Positions 8,459-15,909 of a stretch of DNA of 64,000 nucleotides are shown here, in pieces. The position numbers and the translations under genes were made by a program. Numbering within the stretch: position 1 is the stretch's first letter; each line of letters opens with the position of its first letter. The DNA comes from Cyclobacterium sp. (GTDB taxonomy: Bacteria > Bacteroidota > Bacteroidia > Cytophagales > Cyclobacteriaceae): assembly GCF_014762705.1 (NCBI RefSeq), contig NZ_JABURL010000095.1:62001-126000 (forward strand), read 5' to 3'. The notes under the pieces were generated by a model. That model saw only the letters and a list, made by a program, of their open reading frames with translations. It ran no database searches and was not told where the DNA came from.

Positions 8459-9499
8459 TTCCAGGTTTTTTCTATCAAAGTAAAGTGAAAAAGTACTCCC
8501 CGTTTCTTTTTCACTTTCCAGGTAAAATCCAATCTGATGGCCCAGCAGAATTTCCCTTGCCGTGTATAGGCCCATCCCGTTTCCTTTAGGTTTGGTGGTA
8601 TAAAAAGGTTTGAAGAGATTGGTGCGCTCATCTTTATTCATTCCTATTCCATTATCCGAAATACGAACTATAGATTTCTGGTTGGCCGATTTGGAACTAA
8701 TGCAAATAATTCCGTCCTTGTTTAGTATGGATTCGATTGCATTGTTAATGATATTGTTAAAAGCCATCAATAATTTGTCTCGGTCTATTGGGTAGAAAAA
8801 TTCATTTTTTGTCAGGTTTACTTTAAGTTGGATATCCATCAACTTGAATTTATTGCGGTTGGTTTCAATGGCCTCTTCGATTATTTCATTGATATTCAAT
8901 AGCGTGAAATTCAAATCAAAGCTTTTGTCGAATTCCAGCAAGGACTTTATGGTCTTGCCCAATCGCATGTTGTTTTCTTCAATATAATCGATACTGTCAG
9001 ACAAATATTTTGGTATCTTCTCTATGCTATCTTTGAGTTCATCCGCTGCCAGGCCTATTCCATAGGATAGGTTTTTTAATTCATGAACGATGAGGTGATT
9101 CATGGATTTGGTAGCTGTAAGTTCATTTTTCCGAATAACTGCAGTGGTTTCTTTTCTTATTTCACCAATGTTTTGGGCACTCAGCAAGTAGATATTCCCT
9201 TCTTCGCTGATTTTATCACCAGTCAGCAGAGCCGTTATGGCTTGGCCATCCTTGCGTTTTAAAAGGTATTCCCAATTGATGACGTTATCCTTGATGCAAA
9301 TCTCTTGGGTGAATTTTTTACCTTGTTCCTCATGAAAAAACAAATCCGGAACACTCATTTTTTTGAATTCCTCAACGGTATAACCCAATTGGCGAATTGC
9401 GCTTTCATTGGCATCCAAAACGTTGTAGTTGCAATCAGCCAATAATAAAATTTGATGGGATTTTTGAAAAGCATCCCGGTAAGAATCAGGCTTCAACAT
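8447..9499 (-). CDS. Soluble PAS-domain sensor histidine kinase
   Basis: 350 residues without signal peptide or membrane helix, so probably cytoplasmic. N-terminal PAS domain (~10-110: ILLLADCNYNVLDANESAI, later WEYLLKRKDGQ). Dimerisation/phosphoacceptor helix with H139 in HELKNLSYGIG, the HExxN type found in NtrB-like kinases. HATPase domain with N box NNAIES (~252), G1 DNGIGM (282-287), F box FKPFYTTK and G2 GNGMGLY. The NtrB-like H box fits a sigma-54 activator as partner, and such an activator lies convergently next door. The signal sensed by the PAS domain is unknown. Confidence 0.92.
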   Translation of the reverse strand: MLKPDSYRDAFQKSHQILLLADCNYNVLDANESAIRQLGYTVEEFKKMSVPDLFFHEEQGKKFTQEICIKDNVINWEYLLKRKDGQAITALLTGDKISEEGNIYLLSAQNIGEIRKETTAVIRKNELTATKSMNHLIVHELKNLSYGIGLAADELKDSIEKIPKYLSDSIDYIEENNMRLGKTIKSLLEFDKSFDLNFTLLNINEIIEEAIETNRNKFKLMDIQLKVNLTKNEFFYPIDRDKLLMAFNNIINNAIESILNKDGIICISSKSANQKSIVRISDNGIGMNKDERTNLFKPFYTTKPKGNGMGLYTAREILLGHQIGFYLESEKETGSTFSLYFDRKNLEPNT

Positions 9500-9829
9500 A
9501 ATACATGAAGATTGGTTTCAGCCTGGATAAACCATAAATCGTGCAATTTTACCCATGATGGGAAAAAAACACCCCGAATCGAATTAATGTGGTTTGTTTC
9601 TGTTTCTGAATTTTCTTTGTATCTAAAAATTAAAAACTAAATAACTTTGGTAAAAGTAATATTATTTCATTGTTTGAAATTTTAACAAAATATTATTTTA
9701 CGATAAAAAAAGTTTGTATTTTTTAAATTTTTTTATCAAAAAGCAGGTGCCCTGGCCCGATATTTCTTGAAGAAATTAAGAACTCCGCTTCCTCAAGGAG
9801 AAACTAAGCCATTAACAAAACCTAACAGA
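9500..9829. other. AT-rich intergenic region
   Basis: 330 bases upstream of both the kinase gene (minus) and the small ORF (plus). It contains a promoter-like pair (9616-9649) and an A/T inverted repeat GATAAAAAAA (9702-9711) with TTTTTTTATC (9728-9737). No other coding signal is seen. Confidence 0.55.
9616..9649 (+). promoter_or_regulatory. Promoter candidate for small ORF
   Basis: TTTG at 9616-9619, spacer 22, TAACTTTG at 9642-9649. The spacer is slightly longer than the usual 19-21, and the ATG it would serve lies at 9830, leaving a leader of about 170 bases. Confidence 0.4.
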
Positions 9830-9982
9830 ATGAAAAAAAATAAAAGCAAAAAGAAGTTTGAATTTTTCCATGCGGACAATGTTTTTGCTGGTCAGGTAGC
9901 AAAGAGCCAAAGATTTAAAGGAACCTTTAACTCACAGGATTTGAAAAAAAGTTCCGAAAAGAAAAATCATGGGGTAGAATAA
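9830..9982 (+). CDS. Small basic hypothetical protein (50 aa)
   Basis: The 50-residue product starts MKKNKSKKKFEFFHADN and ends KKNHGVE; it is rich in Lys and has no signal peptide or membrane segment. The frame can be extended to a TTG at 9767, but that part is low in coding character and the ATG at 9830 is a better start. I do not recognise the family. The lysine-rich N-terminus followed by an aromatic FEFF patch could bind nucleic acid or an acidic partner; this is only a suggestion. It stands alone between the kinase gene and a convergent acyltransferase gene. Confidence 0.5.
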   Translation: MKKNKSKKKFEFFHADNVFAGQVAKSQRFKGTFNSQDLKKSSEKKNHGVE

Positions 9983-10057
9983 GTGATCGATACAATTTTA
10001 TGGCAAAAGGATATCATTCAACATTGGATAAAACCCTCAGGTACCAAGATGGCAGGG

Positions 10058-10951
10058 TTATTTATATTGAGGTTTATCGTATCTCGTGAAGTTGTCCTGT
10101 GACCTGGGTTTGCCTTGGTTTTTCCATCGGTTATGGGTCCAGAGATACAAGGAGGGTTGGTCCCTTATATTTTTTTCTACCAGATCGATGAATTTTTCGG
10201 TAATGGAATGAGGGCCATTGCTGGCATATGGCGGACTGGCCAATAGCTGGTACTCAAATTCATAATACCCTCTTTTGGGTTTGCTGGTGTAGGCATATAT
10301 GACAGCAAGGCCAAATTTCTTCGCCAGTTTTTCACCTCCTTCAAAAAATGCAGCTTGGCGGTTCATGAATAGGGTCCGGTACCTGATTTCCATTTGATTG
10401 GGCCTTTGGTCTGCAGCCAATACGATTAATCTTGGTACCAGTCTGTCTTTTAAAAAGGTTCGCTGAAAGGATTTCCTTTCAGTAATTTTGGCTCCCATTC
10501 TTCCCCGTATGTTTTGCATCAATTTTTCAAAAAAGGGATGGTTTATTTTTGTATAAATGGTTTCACATTTTCCCTGTACCTCTGAGGAGACGGTCAAAAG
10601 GTGTCCTTCCCAGTTGAAAAAATGACCGCACATACCGATTACAATCTCTCCTTTATCCACCCGGTCAAAAATCAGGTGTGCGTTTTTGGTAAGGAATCTT
10701 TTATTCATCTCCTTTTTGCCCATGGTAAGTAACTTGATGGTTTCAGCCAGGGAGTCGGTAAAGTTTCTGTAAAAATCCTTTTCAATTTGTTTTCTCTCTG
10801 CACTATTTTTATTTGGGAACGCATTGGCCAAATTTTCCTGTACGACTTTTTTCCTGTACCCTATCAGGTAATAGGCAATCAGATAAAGCAAATCTGAAAA
10901 AACGTATAAAACGCCCAGAGGAAGCATGGAAATCAGACGGATAAAGATCAT
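10058..10951 (-). CDS. Lysophospholipid/lipid A acyltransferase, LpxL/HtrB family
   Basis: 297 residues. An N-terminal hydrophobic helix (PLGVLYVFSDLLYLIAYYLI) anchors it in the inner membrane. The HX4E acyltransferase motif is present as HFFNWE (H110 to E115), followed by the family region LAADQRPNQ near residue 175. Such enzymes add a secondary acyl chain to lipid A on the cytoplasmic face; in Bacteroidota they can also act on other lipids such as ornithine or glycine lipids, so the exact substrate is uncertain. It is transcribed divergently from the ECF sigma factor gene, with 116 bases between them. Confidence 0.88.
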   Translation of the reverse strand: MIFIRLISMLPLGVLYVFSDLLYLIAYYLIGYRKKVVQENLANAFPNKNSAERKQIEKDFYRNFTDSLAETIKLLTMGKKEMNKRFLTKNAHLIFDRVDKGEIVIGMCGHFFNWEGHLLTVSSEVQGKCETIYTKINHPFFEKLMQNIRGRMGAKITERKSFQRTFLKDRLVPRLIVLAADQRPNQMEIRYRTLFMNRQAAFFEGGEKLAKKFGLAVIYAYTSKPKRGYYEFEYQLLASPPYASNGPHSITEKFIDLVEKNIRDQPSLYLWTHNRWKNQGKPRSQDNFTRYDKPQYK

Positions 10952-11067
10952 TTGTTTTTCAACCGCATTAATTGGATGTCAAAAAGAAAAATCAAAATAA
11001 TGAAATTATGATGACTTTCTTGGCTAAAATTAGTTATAAATAAAGCCAATTTGTAATTTTAAGGCCT

Positions 11068-11658
11068 ATGTCCGAAGTACAGCGAAAAAAATATTCAGAT
11101 AAAGAGAAAAACAGCATTTTTGATCATGAGTTCATGCCTCATATTGACTCCATGTACAATTTTGCCTTCAGGTTGACCTTTGATGAAGATGATGCGAAGG
11201 ATCTGGTGCAGGACACCTACCTGAAAGCATACCGTTTTATCAATTCTTTTGAGAAAGGGACAAATGCGAAAGCCTGGCTTTTCAGGATCTTGAAAAACAG
11301 TTTTATCAACGAGTACAGAAAGAAAAGCAAGCAACCCTCCAAGGTAGATTATCAGGAAGTTGAAACTTATTATAACTCGGATAATGTTGATTATAATATG
11401 ACCTCGGATTTGAGGGTAGATGCCGTCAAAGACATGTTGGGCGATGAGATTTCCAATGCCCTAAACAGTTTGGCAGTTGATTTCAGGACTGTTATCATTC
11501 TTTGCGACCTGGAGGGTTTTACATATGAAGAAATGGCCAAGATCCTGGATATTCCAATAGGGACAGTTCGTTCCAGGCTACACCGGGCAAGGAACCTTTT
11601 GAAGGACAAACTTCGTTCTTACGCCGAAAATATGGGCTATGATACAGAGGAAGATTAA
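11068..11658 (+). CDS. ECF-type RNA polymerase sigma factor
   Basis: 196 residues. Region 2 (~20-90): SMYNFAFRLTFDEDDAKDLVQDTYLKAYRF, then GTNAKAWLFRILKNSFINEYRK. Region 4 (~130-185): LPVDFR-like AVDFRTVIILCDLEGFTYEEMAKIL, then PIGTVRSRLHRARNLLK, a clear helix-turn-helix for -35 recognition. Only sigma domains 2 and 4 are present. It is followed after 22 bases by a small cysteine-containing protein that looks like its anti-sigma factor, then by gmk and nadD. This arrangement and the sequence resemble a group-conserved RpoE-like sigma of Cytophagales; the regulon is unknown. Confidence 0.93.
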   Translation: MSEVQRKKYSDKEKNSIFDHEFMPHIDSMYNFAFRLTFDEDDAKDLVQDTYLKAYRFINSFEKGTNAKAWLFRILKNSFINEYRKKSKQPSKVDYQEVETYYNSDNVDYNMTSDLRVDAVKDMLGDEISNALNSLAVDFRTVIILCDLEGFTYEEMAKILDIPIGTVRSRLHRARNLLKDKLRSYAENMGYDTEED

Positions 11659-11680
11659 TATTTGAATAGAAAAACGTGAA

Positions 11681-11953
11681 ATGGACAAAGATCTAAACAC
11701 ATCCAGCAAGAGAAAATTGAACTGTAACGATGAAAGTAAATGCTTCGAACTGTTGGAAAGCATTCTGGATGGGGAAGAATCCTCAGGTTCAAAGGAAATC
11801 TTAGATGAGAAACTGGCCAAATGCCAACCTTGTTTTGAACATTATCATCTTGAAAAAGTAATTCGGGAGGTCTTAAAAAGCAAATGCACCAAACACATGG
11901 TGCCTGCAGAATTGAAGGACAGCATTCGGCAAAAAATTCAGGAAATCAAATAA
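11681..11953 (+). CDS. Small anti-sigma factor-like protein with CxxC
   Basis: 90 residues, soluble. Position directly after an ECF sigma gene, the early CFELLESILDGE stretch and the C48-x2-C51 pair (KCQPC) resemble zinc-binding anti-sigma (ZAS/RsrA-like) proteins, which hold sigma inactive until oxidised or otherwise triggered. In the usual H-x3-C-x2-C motif the His is replaced by Lys44 here, though H54 and H56 lie just after the cysteines and other cysteines occur at 15, 21 and 69. Metal binding is therefore uncertain. It is followed after 6 bases by gmk. Confidence 0.75.
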   Translation: MDKDLNTSSKRKLNCNDESKCFELLESILDGEESSGSKEILDEKLAKCQPCFEHYHLEKVIREVLKSKCTKHMVPAELKDSIRQKIQEIK

Positions 11954-11959
11954 AATTTC

Positions 11960-12541
11960 ATGTCTCAGGGCAAAGCCATCATTTTTTCGGCCCCGTCGGG
12001 TTCGGGTAAAACAACCATCGTCAAACACTTGCTTCAGGAAATGCCTCAACTTGGATTTTCTATATCTGCCTGTACCAGGGATAAAAGGGGAAGGGAAGAA
12101 GAAAACGGAAAGGATTATTATTTTTTAAGTCCGGAAGAGTTTCAAAATAAAATAAACCAAAATGCTTTTATCGAATGGGAAGAGGTCTACGAAGGTAATT
12201 TTTATGGTACCTTAAAGGAAGAAATCCAAAGGATATGGGATGAGGGCAAACATGTGATTTTTGATGTAGATGTCAAGGGTGGATTAAACCTGAAGCAATA
12301 TTTTGGAGAAAAAGCCCTGGCAATATTCGTAAAAGTACCCTCCATGGAGGATCTTGCCCAACGACTCCGGGACAGGGGTACCGATTCTGAGGAAAGTCTT
12401 TCGCGAAGGATTTACAAGGCCAAGTTTGAGATGGGATTTGAAAGTAAGTTTGATGTGACATTGGTGAATCAGGATCTTGATACTTCCTTCAAAGAAGCAG
12501 AAACACTTGTCAGGAATTTTATTGAATCCAATAAGGTTTGA
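11960..12541 (+). CDS. gmk: Guanylate kinase
   Basis: 193 residues. Phosphorylates GMP to GDP with ATP, in the cytoplasm. P-loop APSGSGKTT at residues 11-19, GMP-binding region STRxxR-like [19 protein letters not shown], and [12 protein letters not shown] in the core; all are standard. The stop codon TGA overlaps the TTG start of nadD (TTGA), so the two are translationally coupled and form one operon with the sigma and anti-sigma genes. Confidence 0.97.
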   Translation: MSQGKAIIFSAPSGSGKTTIVKHLLQEMPQLGFSISACTRDKRGREEENGKDYYFLSPEEFQNKINQNAFIEWEEVYEGNFYGTLKEEIQRIWDEGKHVIFDVDVKGGLNLKQYFGEKALAIFVKVPSMEDLAQRLRDRGTDSEESLSRRIYKAKFEMGFESKFDVTLVNQDLDTSFKEAETLVRNFIESNKV

Positions 12542-13104
12542 AAGTTGGTTTATTTTTCGGCTCCTTTAACCCGATTCATATTGGCCACTTGATCATTGCC
12601 GATTCCATGCAGGATCAGACCGACCTGGAAGAAGTTTGGTTTGTGGTATCTCCACAAAACCCCCTTAAGACCAGCAAATCTCTCCTACATGAATTTGACC
12701 GGTTAAAAATGGTAGAATTGGCCACTGCGGACAATTTTAATTTCAGGGTAAAGGATGTGGAGTTTCATATGCCCAGGCCCAGTTATACCATAGACACTTT
12801 GACCTATCTCTCTGAGAAACATCCTGGGAATGAATTTCACCTGATACTGGGAGGTGATAACCTCAACCATTTTCACAAGTGGAAAAACAGCCAGGAAATT
12901 TTGAAGCAATATGGAATGTATGTATACCCCAGACCTGGCAGGAACAAAAGTATTGACCATGAGCACATCCGTTACGTAGAAGCTCCTTTACTGGATATTT
13001 CGGCCACTTTTATCCGGAAAACCATACAGAGAGGGGGATCGGTAAGGTACCTGCTGCATCCTCATGTTTTGGATTATATCCGGGACAAGAAATTTTTTCT
13101 CTAA
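12538..13104 (+). CDS. nadD: Nicotinate-nucleotide adenylyltransferase
   Basis: 188 residues. Converts nicotinate mononucleotide and ATP to deamido-NAD, in NAD synthesis. The nucleotidyltransferase signature [10 protein letters not shown] begins at residue 8 and the second motif [10 protein letters not shown] is near residue 155. The start must be the TTG at 12538, because the next in-frame ATG lies beyond the [10 protein letters not shown] motif. It overlaps gmk by 4 bases. Its stop codon abuts directly the stop codon of the convergent haloperoxidase-like gene, with no bases between. Confidence 0.95.
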   Translation: MKVGLFFGSFNPIHIGHLIIADSMQDQTDLEEVWFVVSPQNPLKTSKSLLHEFDRLKMVELATADNFNFRVKDVEFHMPRPSYTIDTLTYLSEKHPGNEFHLILGGDNLNHFHKWKNSQEILKQYGMYVYPRPGRNKSIDHEHIRYVEAPLLDISATFIRKTIQRGGSVRYLLHPHVLDYIRDKKFFL

Positions 13105-14490
13105 TCAGTCCTTTAGGGCGGTGTTGGTTGTGATTTCCTTCCTGGTGCTGATTTTTTCGTTAATTTGTTTCGCTATGGCTTTTCCCTGGTCAACACCATG
13201 ATCAATGGCCGGAAGGTAATGTATTCCCCCGTAAAACCTGCTGATTGCAGCCTCCTCCGCAGCTTCTCTAAACGAATCAAATTCACGGATACCTAAACCA
13301 TATTTTACCTCGGTGGAATCCATAAAATGGAAAGGTTCTCCCAATAGCCTTGTCAGGGCGATAGAGGCTGCTGTGGAGATTACACTATGGCCACTGGTAT
13401 ATTCAGGAAAAGGAGGTGTTTGGAGAAGGGGCAGCCAATCCTGATCCATGTATTGGTTGATGTACGTTTCAGGCCTAATCAAAACACTTCTGTATTTTTC
13501 GTCCCAACAGGAGATGAAGGCATCAAAAAGATATATTGATGTTACAGCCATGGCTTCCGCGGTTTGTTTCCAGTCCAGGTTTCCGGCTTTGGATGCAATA
13601 CCTGAAATGCCCATCCAATGTCCGCCCGGAGTGATTTTCTTTTCCGCATACATCACATGCCCCTTTACATTCATCTTATAGGGGTTGCAATCCCAGAAGT
13701 AGGCTATTTCCTCCTGATTCTCATTCATTTGGTTGCCTGCATCCATTACCGCCTTTGCATCCAGAAAAAACCGGCTTTCCGGGATGGTGTCGAATGGTGG
13801 AGGAGGAGGAGGGATAAACTGGTCAGCCGAATCCAGGAAAAAAGTCCGGATTTTATTCCAATGAGGTTCGATTCCCTCAATATAGGCGGGTGGGGTGGGC
13901 TTCCAGGAACCCGGGTCATTGTTGATGGTGTATTTTTCAAAGGACCTGCTCTGATGGTAATTGTCCCTTGAAGCATAGGCCATAATTTCATCTGCCACTA
14001 CTTCCCCCAGATGAACAGAAGCATCAAAATCGGCTTTTGGCATCCCCGCCATTAGAATCTTTTCATAGGCGGCCTCTTTATATGCCACCATGTCCTGTTC
14101 TGAAAAAATCATATTAGTGGCCACTTTACAGTATGCCGCCAGTGCGGACAAATGAAAGTTGATTTTCTCCTCATTTTCAATAGTTATGGCAAGGGGTTTG
14201 GAATCATTTAACTGACCCATTAGGGAAGTATATTGTTCCGGGTCAGCCAATGCTGCCACCTCATAGGCAGCGATGGACGGATAAGCATAAATCCTGCTCG
14301 CAACCGGAGGGGAAAATATATCGTGCACAATTACATCCGTTAGCGCTCCATTGGCATCTACCAAAAAATAATGTTCTTCCAGTAAACTTTTATACGCCTC
14401 ATTTTCTTTGCACGAAGCCGTGAAAAGCATCAGGAGCAGCGGAATCAAAAGGTGCCTGACCTGAATTTTTTTTGGTGAAGAATTCATCAT
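13105..14490 (-). CDS. Vanadium-dependent haloperoxidase-like (PAP2 superfamily) lipoprotein, copy 1
   Basis: 461 residues. Signal peptide with lipobox FTASC, lipidated Cys27, so a membrane-anchored extracytoplasmic protein. All vanadate/phosphate-binding residues of the haloperoxidase/PAP2 fold are seen: K332 and R339 in KYRSVLIRP, S366-G367-H368 in EYTSGHS, R418 and H424 in SRFYGGIH. A proline run PPPPPP lies near residue 227. The family includes bromo-, chloro- and iodoperoxidases and acid phosphatases; the active form cannot be told from motifs alone. Paralogue of the next gene upstream (23 bases away), sharing colinear motifs, so a tandem duplication. Likely co-transcribed with that copy and the FG-GAP lipoprotein gene. 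Confidence 0.88.
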   Translation of the reverse strand: MMNSSPKKIQVRHLLIPLLLMLFTASCKENEAYKSLLEEHYFLVDANGALTDVIVHDIFSPPVASRIYAYPSIAAYEVAALADPEQYTSLMGQLNDSKPLAITIENEEKINFHLSALAAYCKVATNMIFSEQDMVAYKEAAYEKILMAGMPKADFDASVHLGEVVADEIMAYASRDNYHQSRSFEKYTINNDPGSWKPTPPAYIEGIEPHWNKIRTFFLDSADQFIPPPPPPFDTIPESRFFLDAKAVMDAGNQMNENQEEIAYFWDCNPYKMNVKGHVMYAEKKITPGGHWMGISGIASKAGNLDWKQTAEAMAVTSIYLFDAFISCWDEKYRSVLIRPETYINQYMDQDWLPLLQTPPFPEYTSGHSVISTAASIALTRLLGEPFHFMDSTEVKYGLGIREFDSFREAAEEAAISRFYGGIHYLPAIDHGVDQGKAIAKQINEKISTRKEITTNTALKD

Positions 14491-14513
14491 ATTAATTGTA
14501 AAACTAAATTATC

Positions 14514-15893
14514 CTAATTCGTCTGTTTTTCAGTCAGGTTTTTCTCCGAATTCAAAATATGCTGCTGATATTGCCCAATTATCCAATTAGCCACCTTCTT
14601 GCCCTGATCCTGTCCCCTGGTAATGGCATCCATAAAGTGAATGCCACCATAAAGTCTGGAAATGCTCGCTTCCTCGGAAGCTTGCATAAAGGAATCGAAA
14701 TCCCTGGTGCCCAGACCATATTTTTCTTCCACCGTATCTGTGTAGGCAAAATCATCACCAAAGAAATGACTGAGGATCACGGCGGATGTGGTGGATATGG
14801 TGGAGTGTCCACTCAGGTATTCAGGGAAGGGTGGGGTTTGTAACATGGGTTGGTAATTTGGATCCAGGTATTTCCGGATAGCCGTTTCAGGCCTGATGCG
14901 ATCACTCCTGTATTTTTCATCCCAACAACTGATAAATCCGTCCATTAATCCTAAAGCCACCAAAGTATTGATTTTCATAGATTCTTCAAACCCAAGCTTT
15001 GCTTTTTGGCAGGCAATATCAGTAATTCCCATCCAATGTCCTCCGGGTGAAATTTGTTTGATACCCACCATCAGGTGTCCCGTTTCCTGTAAAGCAAATG
15101 GATTACAGTCCCAAAAGGCTGCTATTTCCCTTTGTTCTTTATTCATCTCCAGCTGATAAACCTCTTTCATTAAATGGAAAAAGTTGGAATTGGAATCTGT
15201 AGAAAAGGCTTCAGGAGGCAGGGGTTTAAATTGGTCAGAGGACTGAAGCACAAATGGCCTGACAGTGTTGAAATAAGGCTCAACCGGCGCAAAGTAACCG
15301 GGAGGTGTGGGGTACCATTTGCCCTCTTCTGTAGATGCCTGGTACCGGGGATAGTTACTTATTTCCTTGTATTTATCCGCCTGTGCATAAGCCAGGATTT
15401 GTTGGCTGATATTTTCACCGTAAGTTGCTGCTTTACTGATTTCCTCTTCTGTATATCCCCTGGCAGCAGCAGAGTCTGTCAGGGCCATTTTAAAAGCTTT
15501 CATTTCCATACCAGAAGGTTGCATGCTGGCAGAAGTATGTATCATGGCAAATGCAGCACTCAGGGATGGTGAAGGGCTTTCCTCATCTGGTGCTTCGATG
15601 GGAGAAAGACCATTTATAAATCCAGAGAAGGAAGGATAATCCTCATTCTCAAGTGCAATTACCTCATAACCGGATAAGCAGGCGTAGGCATAAAATCTGG
15701 CTGCCAAAGGGGGATTGGTGATGTCGTGCACCATGAGGTCAGTCATCTTTTCCGTAATCCAACCAATGGTTTCAGCCTCAATTGGTTTTTTTTCCAAAGT
15801 AGTATTGCAGGACACCGCAAGGGCAAGGGCCAAAGCCAAATGAAGCGGCCTGGCCGGGAATATATGTCGAATAAACATTACTTTCCATTTCAT
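14514..15893 (-). CDS. Vanadium-dependent haloperoxidase-like (PAP2 superfamily) lipoprotein, copy 2
   Basis: The frame is open to an ATG at 15923 (469 residues), which overlaps the upstream gene by 14 bases; I prefer the ATG at 15893 (459 residues) because it gives a normal-length lipoprotein signal peptide, MKWKVMFIRHIF... ending LALAVSC. Numbered from 15923, the binding set is K337 and R344 (KYRSDRIRP), S371-G372-H373 (EYLSGHS), R423 and H429 (SRLYGGIH). The segment PGGHWMGI is shared with copy 1. Predicted to be anchored outside the cytoplasm, as haloperoxidase or vanadate-sensitive phosphatase. Substrate is not predictable; the SusCD pair and FG-GAP lipoprotein nearby are the likely partners. 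Confidence 0.88.
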   Translation of the reverse strand: MKWKVMFIRHIFPARPLHLALALALAVSCNTTLEKKPIEAETIGWITEKMTDLMVHDITNPPLAARFYAYACLSGYEVIALENEDYPSFSGFINGLSPIEAPDEESPSPSLSAAFAMIHTSASMQPSGMEMKAFKMALTDSAAARGYTEEEISKAATYGENISQQILAYAQADKYKEISNYPRYQASTEEGKWYPTPPGYFAPVEPYFNTVRPFVLQSSDQFKPLPPEAFSTDSNSNFFHLMKEVYQLEMNKEQREIAAFWDCNPFALQETGHLMVGIKQISPGGHWMGITDIACQKAKLGFEESMKINTLVALGLMDGFISCWDEKYRSDRIRPETAIRKYLDPNYQPMLQTPPFPEYLSGHSTISTTSAVILSHFFGDDFAYTDTVEEKYGLGTRDFDSFMQASEEASISRLYGGIHFMDAITRGQDQGKKVANWIIGQYQQHILNSEKNLTEKQTN

Positions 15894-15909
15894 TAAAAAA
15901 GGATTCAAT

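Noticed and set aside
10032-10059. AACCCT...AGGGTT inverted repeat as terminator of the acyltransferase gene
   Set aside because: Only six pairs with a 16-base loop and no clear T tract; too weak to call.
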